Of a stretch of DNA of 64,000 bases, positions 26,492 through 35,251 are shown one piece after another. Within the stretch, counting starts at the first letter, position 1; each line of letters starts with the position of its first letter. The notes under the pieces were generated by a model. That model saw only the letters and a program-made list of their open reading frames with translations. It did not search any database and was not told the origin of the DNA. Position numbers and translations under genes: made by a program. The DNA is from an uncultured Flavobacteriales bacterium (GTDB lineage Bacteria; Bacteroidota; Bacteroidia; Flavobacteriales_G; Salibacteraceae), in the NCBI GenBank assembly GCA_937121175.1, contig CAKZKD010000003.1, positions 62,001-126,000 of the forward strand, written 5' to 3'.

Positions 26492-27688
26492 ATGGACAAG
26501 GTAATCGTTCTCGCTGCTACAATAAATCAACTTCCAATTATTCGTTTATTGAAGGAACTAGGAGTGTATGTTATTACTGTAGATAATATACCGGAAAATA
26601 TTGGACATGCAGAAGCAGACAAAAATTATAATCTCGATATAACGGATATTACTAAAGTCTTTGAAATTGCGCAGTCAGAGAAGATAAAGGCAATTATTGC
26701 TGCCTACACAGATGTTGGCGTGAAGACGGCATCATTTGTTAGTGAGCAATTAAATCTTGTGGGTTGTAATTTCCAAGCTGCTAAAACACTCACTAATAAG
26801 TCTGAGTTTCGTTCATTTTACAAAAAAGAAATAGATCCACATTTTTTGTTCAAAACGTTCACAAAAAGTGAATTTAAAGGCTGGGCTCAGGCTAAACATG
26901 AATCAAAGTGGATTGTAAAACCTGTTGACTCCTCAGGAAGTAAAGGAATCGAAATAATTTCTTCTGATGATAATGCCGCTATTATTAGAGCATTCGATTA
27001 TTCCAACAAAAAACAAATTATTGTTGAACAATTTCATGTCGGAAGACAAGGCACTTTAGAGGGGTTTCTTTCTCACGGGAAACTCAAATTGTCTTTAATT
27101 ACAAATCGTTTAACGGCACCAGCTCCTCATGTCGCAACACAAGGTCATGTTTTTCCATCAGATTTTAACGCAATTGAACAAAAAGAAATCGAGCAAGTGG
27201 TGTTGTCGATTTGTACGAAACTTAACATAAACGAAGGGCCACTTGATGTTGATTTCGTGTTTAATGAAGAAGGCGCTCATATTATTGAAATGAGCCCTAG
27301 ACTTGGAGGAAACAATTTGTCTAATTTCTTAGAGGCAGTTACGAAAGTTGACCTAAGAAGAATGACAGTGAATTATTACTTAGGTGAAAAAGTGGATAAT
27401 CTAGACGTGCAAATTGAGAAAAACGTAAAATTTGTTCAGTGGGTTATGACTTCAAATACTGCGGGCACGCTTATTTATAATTCTAAAAAAGCCTGTGAAG
27501 CTCTTGAATTAGAATACGTTGAAGAACTAACTATTTTTGAATCATCTGGTTCCACAGTTAACAAGTTCACAAACGGTCGAGATTCCTATGGTTTCTTAAT
27601 TTTAAAACTTCCAATAGAAGCTTCCATTCCAACTTATCTGAAAGAACTAGAAACTTTTATTGAGCTTAAAGTTGAATCAGAATCATGA
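26492..27688 (+). CDS. ATP-grasp ligase (carbamoyl-phosphate-synthase-like)
   Basis: A 398-residue ATP-grasp protein. It has an N-terminal pre-ATP domain ('VIVLAATINQLPIIRLL'), ATP-binding residues in 'WIVKPVDSSGSKGIEII' and 'IIVEQFHVGRQG', and metal-binding 'GPLDVDFVF' and 'HIIEMSPRLGGNN'. These ligases activate a carboxylate with ATP and join it to an amine or thiol. It is the first of a tightly overlapped group with a PLP decarboxylase, flavin monooxygenase, methyltransferase and WecE, which suggests it couples an amino acid or other acid to an amino sugar. The substrate is not readable from the sequence. Confidence 0.82.
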   Translation: MDKVIVLAATINQLPIIRLLKELGVYVITVDNIPENIGHAEADKNYNLDITDITKVFEIAQSEKIKAIIAAYTDVGVKTASFVSEQLNLVGCNFQAAKTLTNKSEFRSFYKKEIDPHFLFKTFTKSEFKGWAQAKHESKWIVKPVDSSGSKGIEIISSDDNAAIIRAFDYSNKKQIIVEQFHVGRQGTLEGFLSHGKLKLSLITNRLTAPAPHVATQGHVFPSDFNAIEQKEIEQVVLSICTKLNINEGPLDVDFVFNEEGAHIIEMSPRLGGNNLSNFLEAVTKVDLRRMTVNYYLGEKVDNLDVQIEKNVKFVQWVMTSNTAGTLIYNSKKACEALELEYVEELTIFESSGSTVNKFTNGRDSYGFLILKLPIEASIPTYLKELETFIELKVESES

Positions 27689-28893
27689 ACCTTAAAGATG
27701 CTCAAATAATAAGATTATTTGAATCTTACGATTCTTATTATCTCGCGGACATCGAAAAGCTCAAAATGAATTTGAAGAAATTCAAAAGAGCATTTCAATC
27801 CTACTACACCAAGATTGATATTGGATTTTCAGTAAAAACAAATTATTTACCTGCCTTTTGCAAAGCGGTTTTAGAAGAAGGTTATAAAGCTGAAGTCGTT
27901 TCAGGAATGGAATATGACTTAGTAAGTGAAATTGGATTTAAAGGCTCTGACGTAATTTTTAATGGTCCTGCTAAATCATCAGATGCTATTCGCAAAGCAA
28001 TTGTAAATGATTCCTTAATTCAAGTGGATTCTATTGGGGAGTTAAAATATATCCAGTCCTTTTGCGAGGAAAATCAGAAGCAAATTAAATTAGGCCTACG
28101 ATTAAATCTGTCGGTTGTGGAGTCTCGTTTCGGTATTTCCAAAAATGAAATTAACGAAGCATTAACTGTCATAACCGAAAGTCAATTTTTGAATCTTACC
28201 ACTTTACATTGCCACCAAATGCCTGCGTTCAAATCCTCAAAAGGATATAATGAGTTGGCAAAGGAGATGCTTGAGGTTTATGATGAAGTCAGCCAAAATG
28301 GATTCGATATACAAACCTTAAATATGGGTGGAGGCTTCGCTAGCCCTATGCCTCAGGTTTTAATTGAGCAATTAAATTTTACCCCTCCAACTTTTGATGA
28401 TTACGCCAAAGCAATAGCAGGAGAAATTGCAAACTATTTTTCAGAAACTACATTTAGGCCTACTTTAATTTTAGAACCAGGGTTGGCCGTATTGTCGGAT
28501 ACCTTGAAATTCTATTCTAAGGTGAAACACATCAAACTCACCAATAGTAGCTACTCAGCTATAGTTTCGGGTTCTATCTACAACATTAAACCAACTAAAA
28601 ACAAACTGAACTTACCGATTAGAATAATTGAAAATCCAGCTGTTGATTCCAGACAAAGTATTGAGTGCACAATTAGTGGTTCAACTTGTATGGAAGATGA
28701 TATTATGCACCGAAATGTTCAGATAAATGTTGCAGTGGGGGACGTTATAGAATTTTCTAATGTAGGTTCATATACCTTGGTACTGTATCCTCCATTTATA
28801 ACACCTTTGTGCGCGGTTTTGGATAGTTCTTCGTTTGAGGAATTAAAAAGTCCATCTAACTTTAAAAGCGTATTTACTGATTACAAGTTGTAA
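27685..28893 (+). CDS. PLP-dependent decarboxylase, fold type III (LysA-like)
   Basis: 402 residues with the alanine-racemase-like barrel of the DAP/ornithine/carboxynorspermidine decarboxylases. The PLP lysine lies in 'IGFSVKTNYLP'. Phosphate-binding 'NMGGGF' and 'ILEPGLAVL' follow, and near the C-terminus 'SGSTCMEDDIM' corresponds to the catalytic Cys-x-x-x-Asp of the partner subunit. It should decarboxylate a D- or meso-configured amino acid. Housekeeping LysA would not be expected in a glycan locus, and the ATGA overlap with the ATP-grasp gene implies a joint pathway. The substrate is unknown. Confidence 0.82.
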   Translation: MNLKDAQIIRLFESYDSYYLADIEKLKMNLKKFKRAFQSYYTKIDIGFSVKTNYLPAFCKAVLEEGYKAEVVSGMEYDLVSEIGFKGSDVIFNGPAKSSDAIRKAIVNDSLIQVDSIGELKYIQSFCEENQKQIKLGLRLNLSVVESRFGISKNEINEALTVITESQFLNLTTLHCHQMPAFKSSKGYNELAKEMLEVYDEVSQNGFDIQTLNMGGGFASPMPQVLIEQLNFTPPTFDDYAKAIAGEIANYFSETTFRPTLILEPGLAVLSDTLKFYSKVKHIKLTNSSYSAIVSGSIYNIKPTKNKLNLPIRIIENPAVDSRQSIECTISGSTCMEDDIMHRNVQINVAVGDVIEFSNVGSYTLVLYPPFITPLCAVLDSSSFEELKSPSNFKSVFTDYKL

Positions 28894-29933
28894 TGAGCCA
28901 GATAGAAACAGAACTTTTGATTATTGGGGCAGGGGCGGCTGGGTTGGCCAGTGCCTATTATGCTAAAAATAAAATCGATTACATTGTTATTGAAAAAGGT
29001 GAAAGCGCAGGTACATCTTGGCTTAATATGCCAGAAAACATCTACTTGCTATCGCCTTGGTATGTCAATCGTTTGCCAGGTTCTAAGTTGGATAAATTCA
29101 AAATATTCAAACAGCACGGTTGTCGTGAATTTGGAAAATACTTAAATGAATACGTTGACCAACATGGCCTTAATGTACAATTCAATAAAGAAGTCGAAAA
29201 AGTTACAGAAAGTAGTTTTGGGTATTCTATTCTGCTTAAAGACGAAACTCAGATTAGCTGTAAATATTTGATAAACGCAACTGGTTATTTTCACAATCCT
29301 ATTGTGCCAAAGAATAATGATTTAAAAGGGATACCTTTTATTCATGTTCAACAGTTTCAATCTGCTGAAAAACTGAGTAAACGATTTGACTATCAGTATA
29401 ATAACGTACTGGTAGTTGGCAGTAGAATATCAGGAGGTCAGACGGCGACAGAATTAAGCAAACATGGTTTTCAGGTTACGGTATCTGCAAGAACTCCAGT
29501 TACATTTGCCCAAGAACCGTGGTTGCAGAAACTAGTCTATTTGCCATACTACGTATATGAAAAACTATTGTCGAAGGTGAAACCAAAATTTTTGGAGGAT
29601 ACCAGTCCACCTATGGAAGCAGGGGAGACTAAGAAACTGGTAGAACAACGCAAGATTAAACTTCAACCGGCAATTAAATCTTGCGAAGGGCACAAGGTTG
29701 AATTTACGAACGGTTCTAGTGATAATTTTGATTTAATAATCTACTGTACTGGATTTGGGTATGTAGATGAACATTTGAAAGCACTTTCTTCAACATCGGA
29801 AAATAATACCGGAGCCCAGACTCTATTCTTTATGGGAAAAGATTTAGAATATACTGCTAGAAGTAGGTATTTGAGAGGAATTCGAGAGGATGCTAAAAAA
29901 GTGATTAATATGATATTAAAACTTAAATCATGA
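28893..29933 (+). CDS. flavin-dependent monooxygenase (FMO/BVMO-like)
   Basis: This 346-residue protein begins with the FAD motif 'LLIIGAGAAGLASAYYA', followed by 'IVIEKGESAGTSWLNMPE', typical of the GG-x-W/x-W region of class B monooxygenases. A second Rossmann motif for NADPH is 'VLVVGSRISGGQTATEL'. The 'LINATGYFHNPIVP' stretch matches the ATG motif of the family. Such enzymes N-hydroxylate amines or insert oxygen next to ketones. Following a decarboxylase that would make an amine, N-hydroxylation is a reasonable guess, not a demonstrated role. Confidence 0.82.
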   Translation: MSQIETELLIIGAGAAGLASAYYAKNKIDYIVIEKGESAGTSWLNMPENIYLLSPWYVNRLPGSKLDKFKIFKQHGCREFGKYLNEYVDQHGLNVQFNKEVEKVTESSFGYSILLKDETQISCKYLINATGYFHNPIVPKNNDLKGIPFIHVQQFQSAEKLSKRFDYQYNNVLVVGSRISGGQTATELSKHGFQVTVSARTPVTFAQEPWLQKLVYLPYYVYEKLLSKVKPKFLEDTSPPMEAGETKKLVEQRKIKLQPAIKSCEGHKVEFTNGSSDNFDLIIYCTGFGYVDEHLKALSSTSENNTGAQTLFFMGKDLEYTARSRYLRGIREDAKKVINMILKLKS

Positions 29934-30631
29934 GGTATAACAGTCCAATTGGTGAATTTCTATCGAGTGTAAAACGGGTAGGTTTGTTTAATACTATTGA
30001 ATTGGTAGTCAATCGTTTCGATGATTCTATGTTTGATAAAAAGTATCAGTTGGATACTTCAAAAAGATTAGAGGTTGACGAATTAGATATTTATGAAGAA
30101 GACCCGGAATTGGCCAAAAAAGGTCAAATGTATCAGCCGACGAGTGTTCGTTCATTCAAAAAGATACTGAAGAAACTATCCTTCATTAAGGATAAAAAAG
30201 TTGTGGATTACGGTTGTGGCAAAGCCAGAACATTGGCGGTTTGTTTGCTGAACGGAGTAAACGATGTTGTTGGGGTAGAGTTTTCACAAGAGTTGTGCGA
30301 TTCAGCTGAAAGCAACATGAAAAAGATGGAAACGTTGTTGCCAACAAAATTTTCATGGAAAATTCATTGTGGCGATGCTGCATTGTACCAAGTTCAGCCT
30401 GACGAAAACATATTTTACTTTTTCTTCCCATTCGATGAAACAATTACGCGCAAAGTAATAGCCAATATTTTGGAAAGTGTAAAGGGAAATAAACGAGAAA
30501 TCGTAATAGTTTATTACTACGCAATACATCGCGCAGTCGTGGAGGAATTTGAAGCTATTTATATTCACCAAGAATTTAATTTGAACGGTTACGATTGTAT
30601 TTTGTACAGAGTGAATCATGATAAACTTTAA
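29930..30631 (+). CDS. class I SAM-dependent methyltransferase
   Basis: A 233-residue protein with motif I 'VVDYGCGKARTLAVCL' (about residues 86-101), the acidic 'VVGVEFSQELCDSA', and 'IHCGDAALY'. The N-terminal 80 residues are a helical extension that may bind the acceptor. It overlaps the monooxygenase by 4 nt (ATGA) and WecE by 14 nt, which places it firmly in the five-gene block. N- or O-methylation of the block's product is inferred. Confidence 0.78.
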   Translation: MRYNSPIGEFLSSVKRVGLFNTIELVVNRFDDSMFDKKYQLDTSKRLEVDELDIYEEDPELAKKGQMYQPTSVRSFKKILKKLSFIKDKKVVDYGCGKARTLAVCLLNGVNDVVGVEFSQELCDSAESNMKKMETLLPTKFSWKIHCGDAALYQVQPDENIFYFFFPFDETITRKVIANILESVKGNKREIVIVYYYAIHRAVVEEFEAIYIHQEFNLNGYDCILYRVNHDKL

Positions 30632-31733
30632 CGAACCCTACTGTACTGGCAATGAGCCGAAGTACATTCAAGATGCCATAAACCGTGGCAAACTTTCCGG
30701 TAATGGTTATTATACCAAAAAATGTCAACATTTTCTTGAAGAAAAATTAGGTGTAAAGAAGTGTTTGCTCACTACATCATGCACCGATGCTCTGGAAATG
30801 TGCGCTATATTATTGGATATCCAACCTGGTGATGAAGTCATTATGCCATCATACACCTTTGTTTCAACAGCCAATGCCTTTGTCTTAAGAGGTGCTAAAA
30901 TTGTTTTTTGTGATTCACGACCTGATCATCCAGGGATGGATGAATCTTTAATTGAAGGCTTGTTAACCGAAAAAACCAAAGCTATTGTTCCTGTTCATTA
31001 CGCGGGTGTAGCTTGCGATATGGACAAGATTATGAGCATTGCAAAGCAACACGATTTATTTGTTGTTGAAGACGCAGCACAGGCTATCGACAGTCATTAT
31101 AAAGGTAAGCCGCTAGGTAGCATTGGTCACTTGGCAGCTTTTTCATTTCATGAGACCAAGAACATAAGTTCTGGAGAAGGAGGTGCGCTTATAATCAACG
31201 ATGACAGATTTCTTGAACGATCTGAGATAATTTGGGAAAAAGGTACCAATAGATCGGCATTTTGGAGAGGCGAAGTTGATAAATACGGATGGGTAGATAT
31301 TGGTTCATCTTTTTTGCCCTCTGAAATTACTGCTGCCTTTTTATGGGCTCAATTAGAATCATTAGAGAAAATTCAAGAACAGAGGAAATCAATTTGGAAC
31401 GCATACAACGCAGTATTTTTGAAAATAAAAAATGATCTTTTACAATTACCAGCCATTCCGGAATATGCCGAGAATAATGGTCACATGTATTATATAGTTC
31501 TTCAAAACAATGACCGGCGTTCAGAACTGATATCCTATCTAAAGAAAAAAGAAATTCATACCGTTTTTCATTATCAAAGTTTACACAGAAGTCCAGTTAT
31601 TGCCGAAAGAAGTTTTGACTGCTCATTAGCGGATTATTACACTAATTGTCTCTTGAGACTTCCGTTGTATGCAGACATGAATGTAAAAAAAGCGAAACAA
31701 ATAGCAGAATTGGTTTTAGAGCACAACAACTAA
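30618..31733 (+). CDS. wecE: dTDP-4-amino-4,6-dideoxygalactose transaminase (WecE/RffA)
   Basis: The 371-residue protein follows E. coli WecE closely over long stretches, including 'DIQPGDEVIMPSYTFVSTAN', 'VPVHYAGVAC', 'LFVVEDAAQ' and 'FSFHETKN', where Lys181 is the PLP lysine. The family (DegT/DnrJ/EryC1/StrS) makes amino sugars. WecE transfers an amino group from glutamate to dTDP-4-keto-6-deoxyglucose, giving dTDP-Fuc4N. The required RmlA and RmlB enzymes are not in the window. The free 4-amino group is a natural acceptor for the formyltransferase at 32603, the GNAT protein, or the ATP-grasp ligase. Confidence 0.92.
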   Translation: MINFNEPYCTGNEPKYIQDAINRGKLSGNGYYTKKCQHFLEEKLGVKKCLLTTSCTDALEMCAILLDIQPGDEVIMPSYTFVSTANAFVLRGAKIVFCDSRPDHPGMDESLIEGLLTEKTKAIVPVHYAGVACDMDKIMSIAKQHDLFVVEDAAQAIDSHYKGKPLGSIGHLAAFSFHETKNISSGEGGALIINDDRFLERSEIIWEKGTNRSAFWRGEVDKYGWVDIGSSFLPSEITAAFLWAQLESLEKIQEQRKSIWNAYNAVFLKIKNDLLQLPAIPEYAENNGHMYYIVLQNNDRRSELISYLKKKEIHTVFHYQSLHRSPVIAERSFDCSLADYYTNCLLRLPLYADMNVKKAKQIAELVLEHNN

Positions 31734-31748
31734 TAAGACTAACCGAAA

Positions 31749-32603
31749 TTACACTCCAACACTAACCTTTTTTACATTTTCCCATTTTACTATTTTTTCG
31801 GCTTCATGAATATCAATAAAATTATAGTCAGTGATTAGAGATTCTAGTTTTTGAAAAGACTTATTTAAGCCATAGTACGATTTAAATTTTCTAACCAATG
31901 AAAGCTCCTTAATCATTGGCTGTTCCGAGTCAAAGTCACGTGGATGAAAATAGGTCATTACATATTTTGACTCATTCATCATTTTCTTAATAAACCAATA
32001 CGGGAATAGTCTAAAGTATCCGCCACCCGAAAAAATAATTTTTTGGCCTAAAATACTTTCGACATTAATTGGAAACTCCTTGATTGAGCAACCATTAAAT
32101 TCAAGTATGCTGGGCTCGGAAGAACCGTAATGTTTCAATCCACCATGGGCTCTTAGAGCTGGGAAAATACTGCAGTCAATTTCTATTCCTTGATTCACTA
32201 ATACTTCATATACCCAAAGGTTTTCATTGGTTACTGAAAATCCAGGGGCTCTGTAAGTTCTCACTTTCTTTCCAATCAGATCTTCAATGCTTTTTATAGA
32301 TTGCTCTAAGTCAGTTTTGAACTCAGTCTTAGTTTGGTTATACGCTAACTGGTGTAAGTCGGAGTGCGTTGCTATTTCAAAGTCTAACGAATTTATTTCC
32401 TTAACGACCTCTGGAAATTTACGTGCAACCCAGCCGAGTACAAAGAAGGTCGCGCGTTGGTTGTTTTTTGATAACAATTCAAGGATACGGTTCATATTTG
32501 CCTCAAGTCGATATTCATATTTATTCCAATCTAATTCATTTTTAGTCGAATCATTATCTAGAATATGAAACCATTCCTCAATATCAAAAGTCAGTATATT
32601 CAT
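31749..32603 (-). CDS. polysaccharide deacetylase with DUF3473-type C-terminus (XrtA/PEP-CTERM-locus type)
   Basis: 284 residues, a different subtype from the other two deacetylases here. It opens with 'ILTFDIEEWFHIL' (TFD-I-E-x-W) and has 'IATHSDLHQLAY' for the His metal site. 'YRAPGFSVT' is the Arg motif and 'YVMTYFHPRDFD' is near the C-terminus. This pattern belongs to deacetylases found in exopolysaccharide/exosortase loci. It likely de-N-acetylates the polymer or an intermediate. It is last in a minus-strand operon and overlaps the formyltransferase gene by 1 nt. Confidence 0.84.
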   Translation of the reverse strand: MNILTFDIEEWFHILDNDSTKNELDWNKYEYRLEANMNRILELLSKNNQRATFFVLGWVARKFPEVVKEINSLDFEIATHSDLHQLAYNQTKTEFKTDLEQSIKSIEDLIGKKVRTYRAPGFSVTNENLWVYEVLVNQGIEIDCSIFPALRAHGGLKHYGSSEPSILEFNGCSIKEFPINVESILGQKIIFSGGGYFRLFPYWFIKKMMNESKYVMTYFHPRDFDSEQPMIKELSLVRKFKSYYGLNKSFQKLESLITDYNFIDIHEAEKIVKWENVKKVSVGV

Positions 32604-33367
32604 TAGAAGAATCTTTTACCTAATTTTCTGAATTCAACAACATCTCGCCTAGTAGGAAAACTGAAATAGGTGCTCTTGGAGTTATCATTTTCGATAAGTT
32701 TTAGGTGGCCTTTCTTGATCATATCGATGGACTTTGCAATGCATTCCATGCCAATTTTTTTCGTGTGTACAATAAGCGCCTCTTGCGTCATACCACCAAT
32801 ATCTACTTTTTCTTGAACTACTATTGGACCAGAATCTATTCCTTCATCTACAAAAAAGACTGATACCCCGGTTTCCTTTTCATCATGCCTCAAGACCCAA
32901 AAAGTAGGCATTAAACCACGATATTTAGGCAAGAGCGCCGTATGAAGATTTAAACACCCCTTTGGTGCTAGGTTTAATATTGGTTTCTTAAAGATTTGAT
33001 TTCCAAGGATTGAGACAAGCAAATCCGGAGAGTATGCTTTTATTCTTTTTACGGATTCATCAAAATTAATAGGAGCATTGAGAGTGATTGGTGGAATCTT
33101 ATAATCATTTAGCACATTGATTACCTGTTTATTTGGGTTGATTTTATTTCGCAAAAATTTAATTGAATAGTAAAAGAAGAAATTAAATCCAAAAGTTGAT
33201 AAGGTTTGCTTCGCTTTTTCATAGAATGAACTTTTTTTACCAAAAGGAGAGGCATTGGCTACAACGCAACCTACTATCGTAGAATGGGCAGGAAGTATTT
33301 CTATGAGATATCTTAAATTATCCGCAAGGTAAAATGGTTCATCTTGTGTAATTATTACGATTTTCAT
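32603..33367 (-). CDS. formyltransferase-family protein (sugar N-formyltransferase candidate)
   Basis: 254 residues related to the catalytic domain of methionyl-tRNA formyltransferase. The catalytic Asn-x-His in 'LNLHTALLPKYRG' and Asp in 'VDEGIDSGPIV' are present, as expected for N10-formyltetrahydrofolate-dependent transfer. A C-terminal OB-fold tRNA-binding domain is absent, which fits a sugar-modifying enzyme of the ArnA/WlaRD type. WecE nearby would supply a 4-amino sugar acceptor, so a product such as an N-formylated 4-amino-4,6-dideoxyhexose is plausible. It overlaps the upstream GT2 by 4 nt. Confidence 0.82.
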   Translation of the reverse strand: MKIVIITQDEPFYLADNLRYLIEILPAHSTIVGCVVANASPFGKKSSFYEKAKQTLSTFGFNFFFYYSIKFLRNKINPNKQVINVLNDYKIPPITLNAPINFDESVKRIKAYSPDLLVSILGNQIFKKPILNLAPKGCLNLHTALLPKYRGLMPTFWVLRHDEKETGVSVFFVDEGIDSGPIVVQEKVDIGGMTQEALIVHTKKIGMECIAKSIDMIKKGHLKLIENDNSKSTYFSFPTRRDVVEFRKLGKRFF

Positions 33368-34122
33368 TCTTTTATTCGTTTAAAAAATTGATTTAGTTTC
33401 TTTAGCGGTTTTCTAATCGCAATTAATGGAGAAATCCTCAGATTATTTACTTTCCAACTTTTGTATACCTCAAAATTAGAAATTACAATATTTTTTAATG
33501 AACCATTACTTATGCCTCCGGCTCGCATTTTCGCAATAGTAATAGGTATATATTCAGTTTTTGCTTTATATTTATAGATAAATCTGAGCATTAATTCGTA
33601 ATCAGCTGCTATTGTAAAATCTCTTCTGAAGGTTCCATACTTGTCATAGAGGTCCTTTTTAATATAAGTAGATAGGTGAGGAGTCATCCAACCTGTTTTG
33701 TACTTGTTTCTGTTAAAAGTGCCGGATTTCCAAACTCTTACAACCTTAGAGGTGTTTTTTTGGTCTACATAAATCTTATCTCCATAAACAACGTCTGCTC
33801 CTGTAGATTTAAATTTTTCCACGATTAGCTCTATACAATCGGCACTGTTGATAACGTCATCAGCATTTATAAAACCTATTATATCCCCAGTCGCCTTTTC
33901 AATGCCTTTATTCATGGCATCGTAGAGACCTGAATCAGGCTCACTAATAAAGGTGTCAATATAATTAGAGTAACTTCCTATAGTGTTAACAGTTCCATCG
34001 GTACTTGCTCCATCGATTACTATGTATTCAATATTTTTGTAGCTTTGGTTCATTACTGATTCAATCGCATATTCAATAGTGTTATTACAATTGAACACTA
34101 CGGTGATAATTGATACTTTCAT
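33364..34122 (-). CDS. glycosyltransferase family 2
   Basis: A 252-residue GT-A enzyme with 'VSIITVVFNCNNTIEYAI', 'IEYIVIDGASTDGT', 'SEPDSGLYDAMNKGI' and the DxD-like 'GFINADDVI'. The phrase 'SEPDSGLYDAMNKGI' is characteristic of a GT2 group common in Bacteroidota capsule loci. There are no membrane segments. It is first in a minus-strand operon with the formyltransferase and deacetylase, and may transfer the formylated amino sugar. Confidence 0.88.
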   Translation of the reverse strand: MKVSIITVVFNCNNTIEYAIESVMNQSYKNIEYIVIDGASTDGTVNTIGSYSNYIDTFISEPDSGLYDAMNKGIEKATGDIIGFINADDVINSADCIELIVEKFKSTGADVVYGDKIYVDQKNTSKVVRVWKSGTFNRNKYKTGWMTPHLSTYIKKDLYDKYGTFRRDFTIAADYELMLRFIYKYKAKTEYIPITIAKMRAGGISNGSLKNIVISNFEVYKSWKVNNLRISPLIAIRKPLKKLNQFFKRIKE

Positions 34123-34167
34123 GAATAGATGTGGGTAGCGCCTTGTGCTTAGTTCCGAAAGGCTATA

Positions 34168-35094
34168 TTAAAACTTAGCTCTCGAACGTTTTCTCTTGAA
34201 CTTTCTTCTGGAAAAATGATATTTGGACTTAGAAAAAGACCTTTTCTTTCCTCTGAAAGAGTACGAATATGTAATCCCAGTAAAGGCATACCAGTCCTTG
34301 CTGTCAGGATTTCCACGTATACCAGTACTATTTGGATTTGAACCGTAGCTGTAATATTCAGATCCGACAAACCTTGGGTCATTCTTCCCTGCCAACTCAA
34401 TACTTCTATCCTGCAATGCTAATGCAGTTGGGTCAGTAAATTGGGTGTAGTGGGCGTACCTTGAACTTACATCGTCAATATAATCAGTAAATGTTTTTCG
34501 CAGACCAAAATCCCAACCAATCAAATGCTTTTTATTAACTCTGAATTGAAACCCTAAACCAACTGGAACTATAGGTTGTATGCGGCTATAATTTACACCT
34601 TCAGTTTTCAATGGTTGCAATGCTACCCAACTTCCTTGATATTTTGCCTTAGGATTATTGTAGAATGCCCCTAAACCAGCAAAGACAAACATGTTGAAAT
34701 CAATTCTATAAGTATAACGTCTGCCAACATCACGAATTGTAAGAAAGTGCCCTTCAGCTCGAGCATTTAATTCCATAATGTCGTTCTTGAAACTTAAGTT
34801 TCTAGAGTAGTGCGTATTTATTTCAGAGTTCGCATCACTTCCTCTTACTTGTCCATAATTGAACCCACCGCGAATCGCAAAATTTGGAGAAAAGAAATAT
34901 CGATAGCCAAATCCAAGATGGTAACGCATTTGATTCAAATCAATTCCAACCGCCCCTGAATTTCCAATATCTCCTAAAAAAAGTGCAGCCCCTACTTTAC
35001 CACCTATGTCAGTACTATACTGAGCTTTGAGCCCATTGACAGACGTGAAAACGGTTAATAGTATGATTACACTTACAATGTTTCTAAATTTCAT
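34168..35094 (-). CDS. outer-membrane beta-barrel protein (DUF6089-like)
   Basis: 308 residues from the ATG at 35094, which begins a signal peptide ('MKFRNIVSVIILLTVFTSVN'); longer in-frame starts would place this peptide internally. The mature part has alternating polar and aromatic strands such as 'YHLGFGYRYFFSPNFAIRGG' and 'FVFAGLGAFY', as in DUF6089/OmpA-like barrels. The C-terminus is unusual: about 26 residues with many Lys and Arg ('FSRRKFKRKRSRAKF') after the last strand. Its function is unknown. It is 45 nt upstream of the minus-strand GT2 operon and may or may not be cotranscribed. Confidence 0.72.
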   Translation of the reverse strand: MKFRNIVSVIILLTVFTSVNGLKAQYSTDIGGKVGAALFLGDIGNSGAVGIDLNQMRYHLGFGYRYFFSPNFAIRGGFNYGQVRGSDANSEINTHYSRNLSFKNDIMELNARAEGHFLTIRDVGRRYTYRIDFNMFVFAGLGAFYNNPKAKYQGSWVALQPLKTEGVNYSRIQPIVPVGLGFQFRVNKKHLIGWDFGLRKTFTDYIDDVSSRYAHYTQFTDPTALALQDRSIELAGKNDPRFVGSEYYSYGSNPNSTGIRGNPDSKDWYAFTGITYSYSFRGKKRSFSKSKYHFSRRKFKRKRSRAKF

Positions 35095-35251
35095 TTCAAG
35101 AATGAGTTTCGGCAAAAATAATAAATAAAGTATGCGGATTGCTTTATTATGCAGTCCATTATCGTAGGTTTTTACCATACTCACCTTATTAACACTCGGT
35201 TTCCTTGGTATAATTCCTTGCAATAAAGTGCTAAATTCGCGTTTTGTGAAA

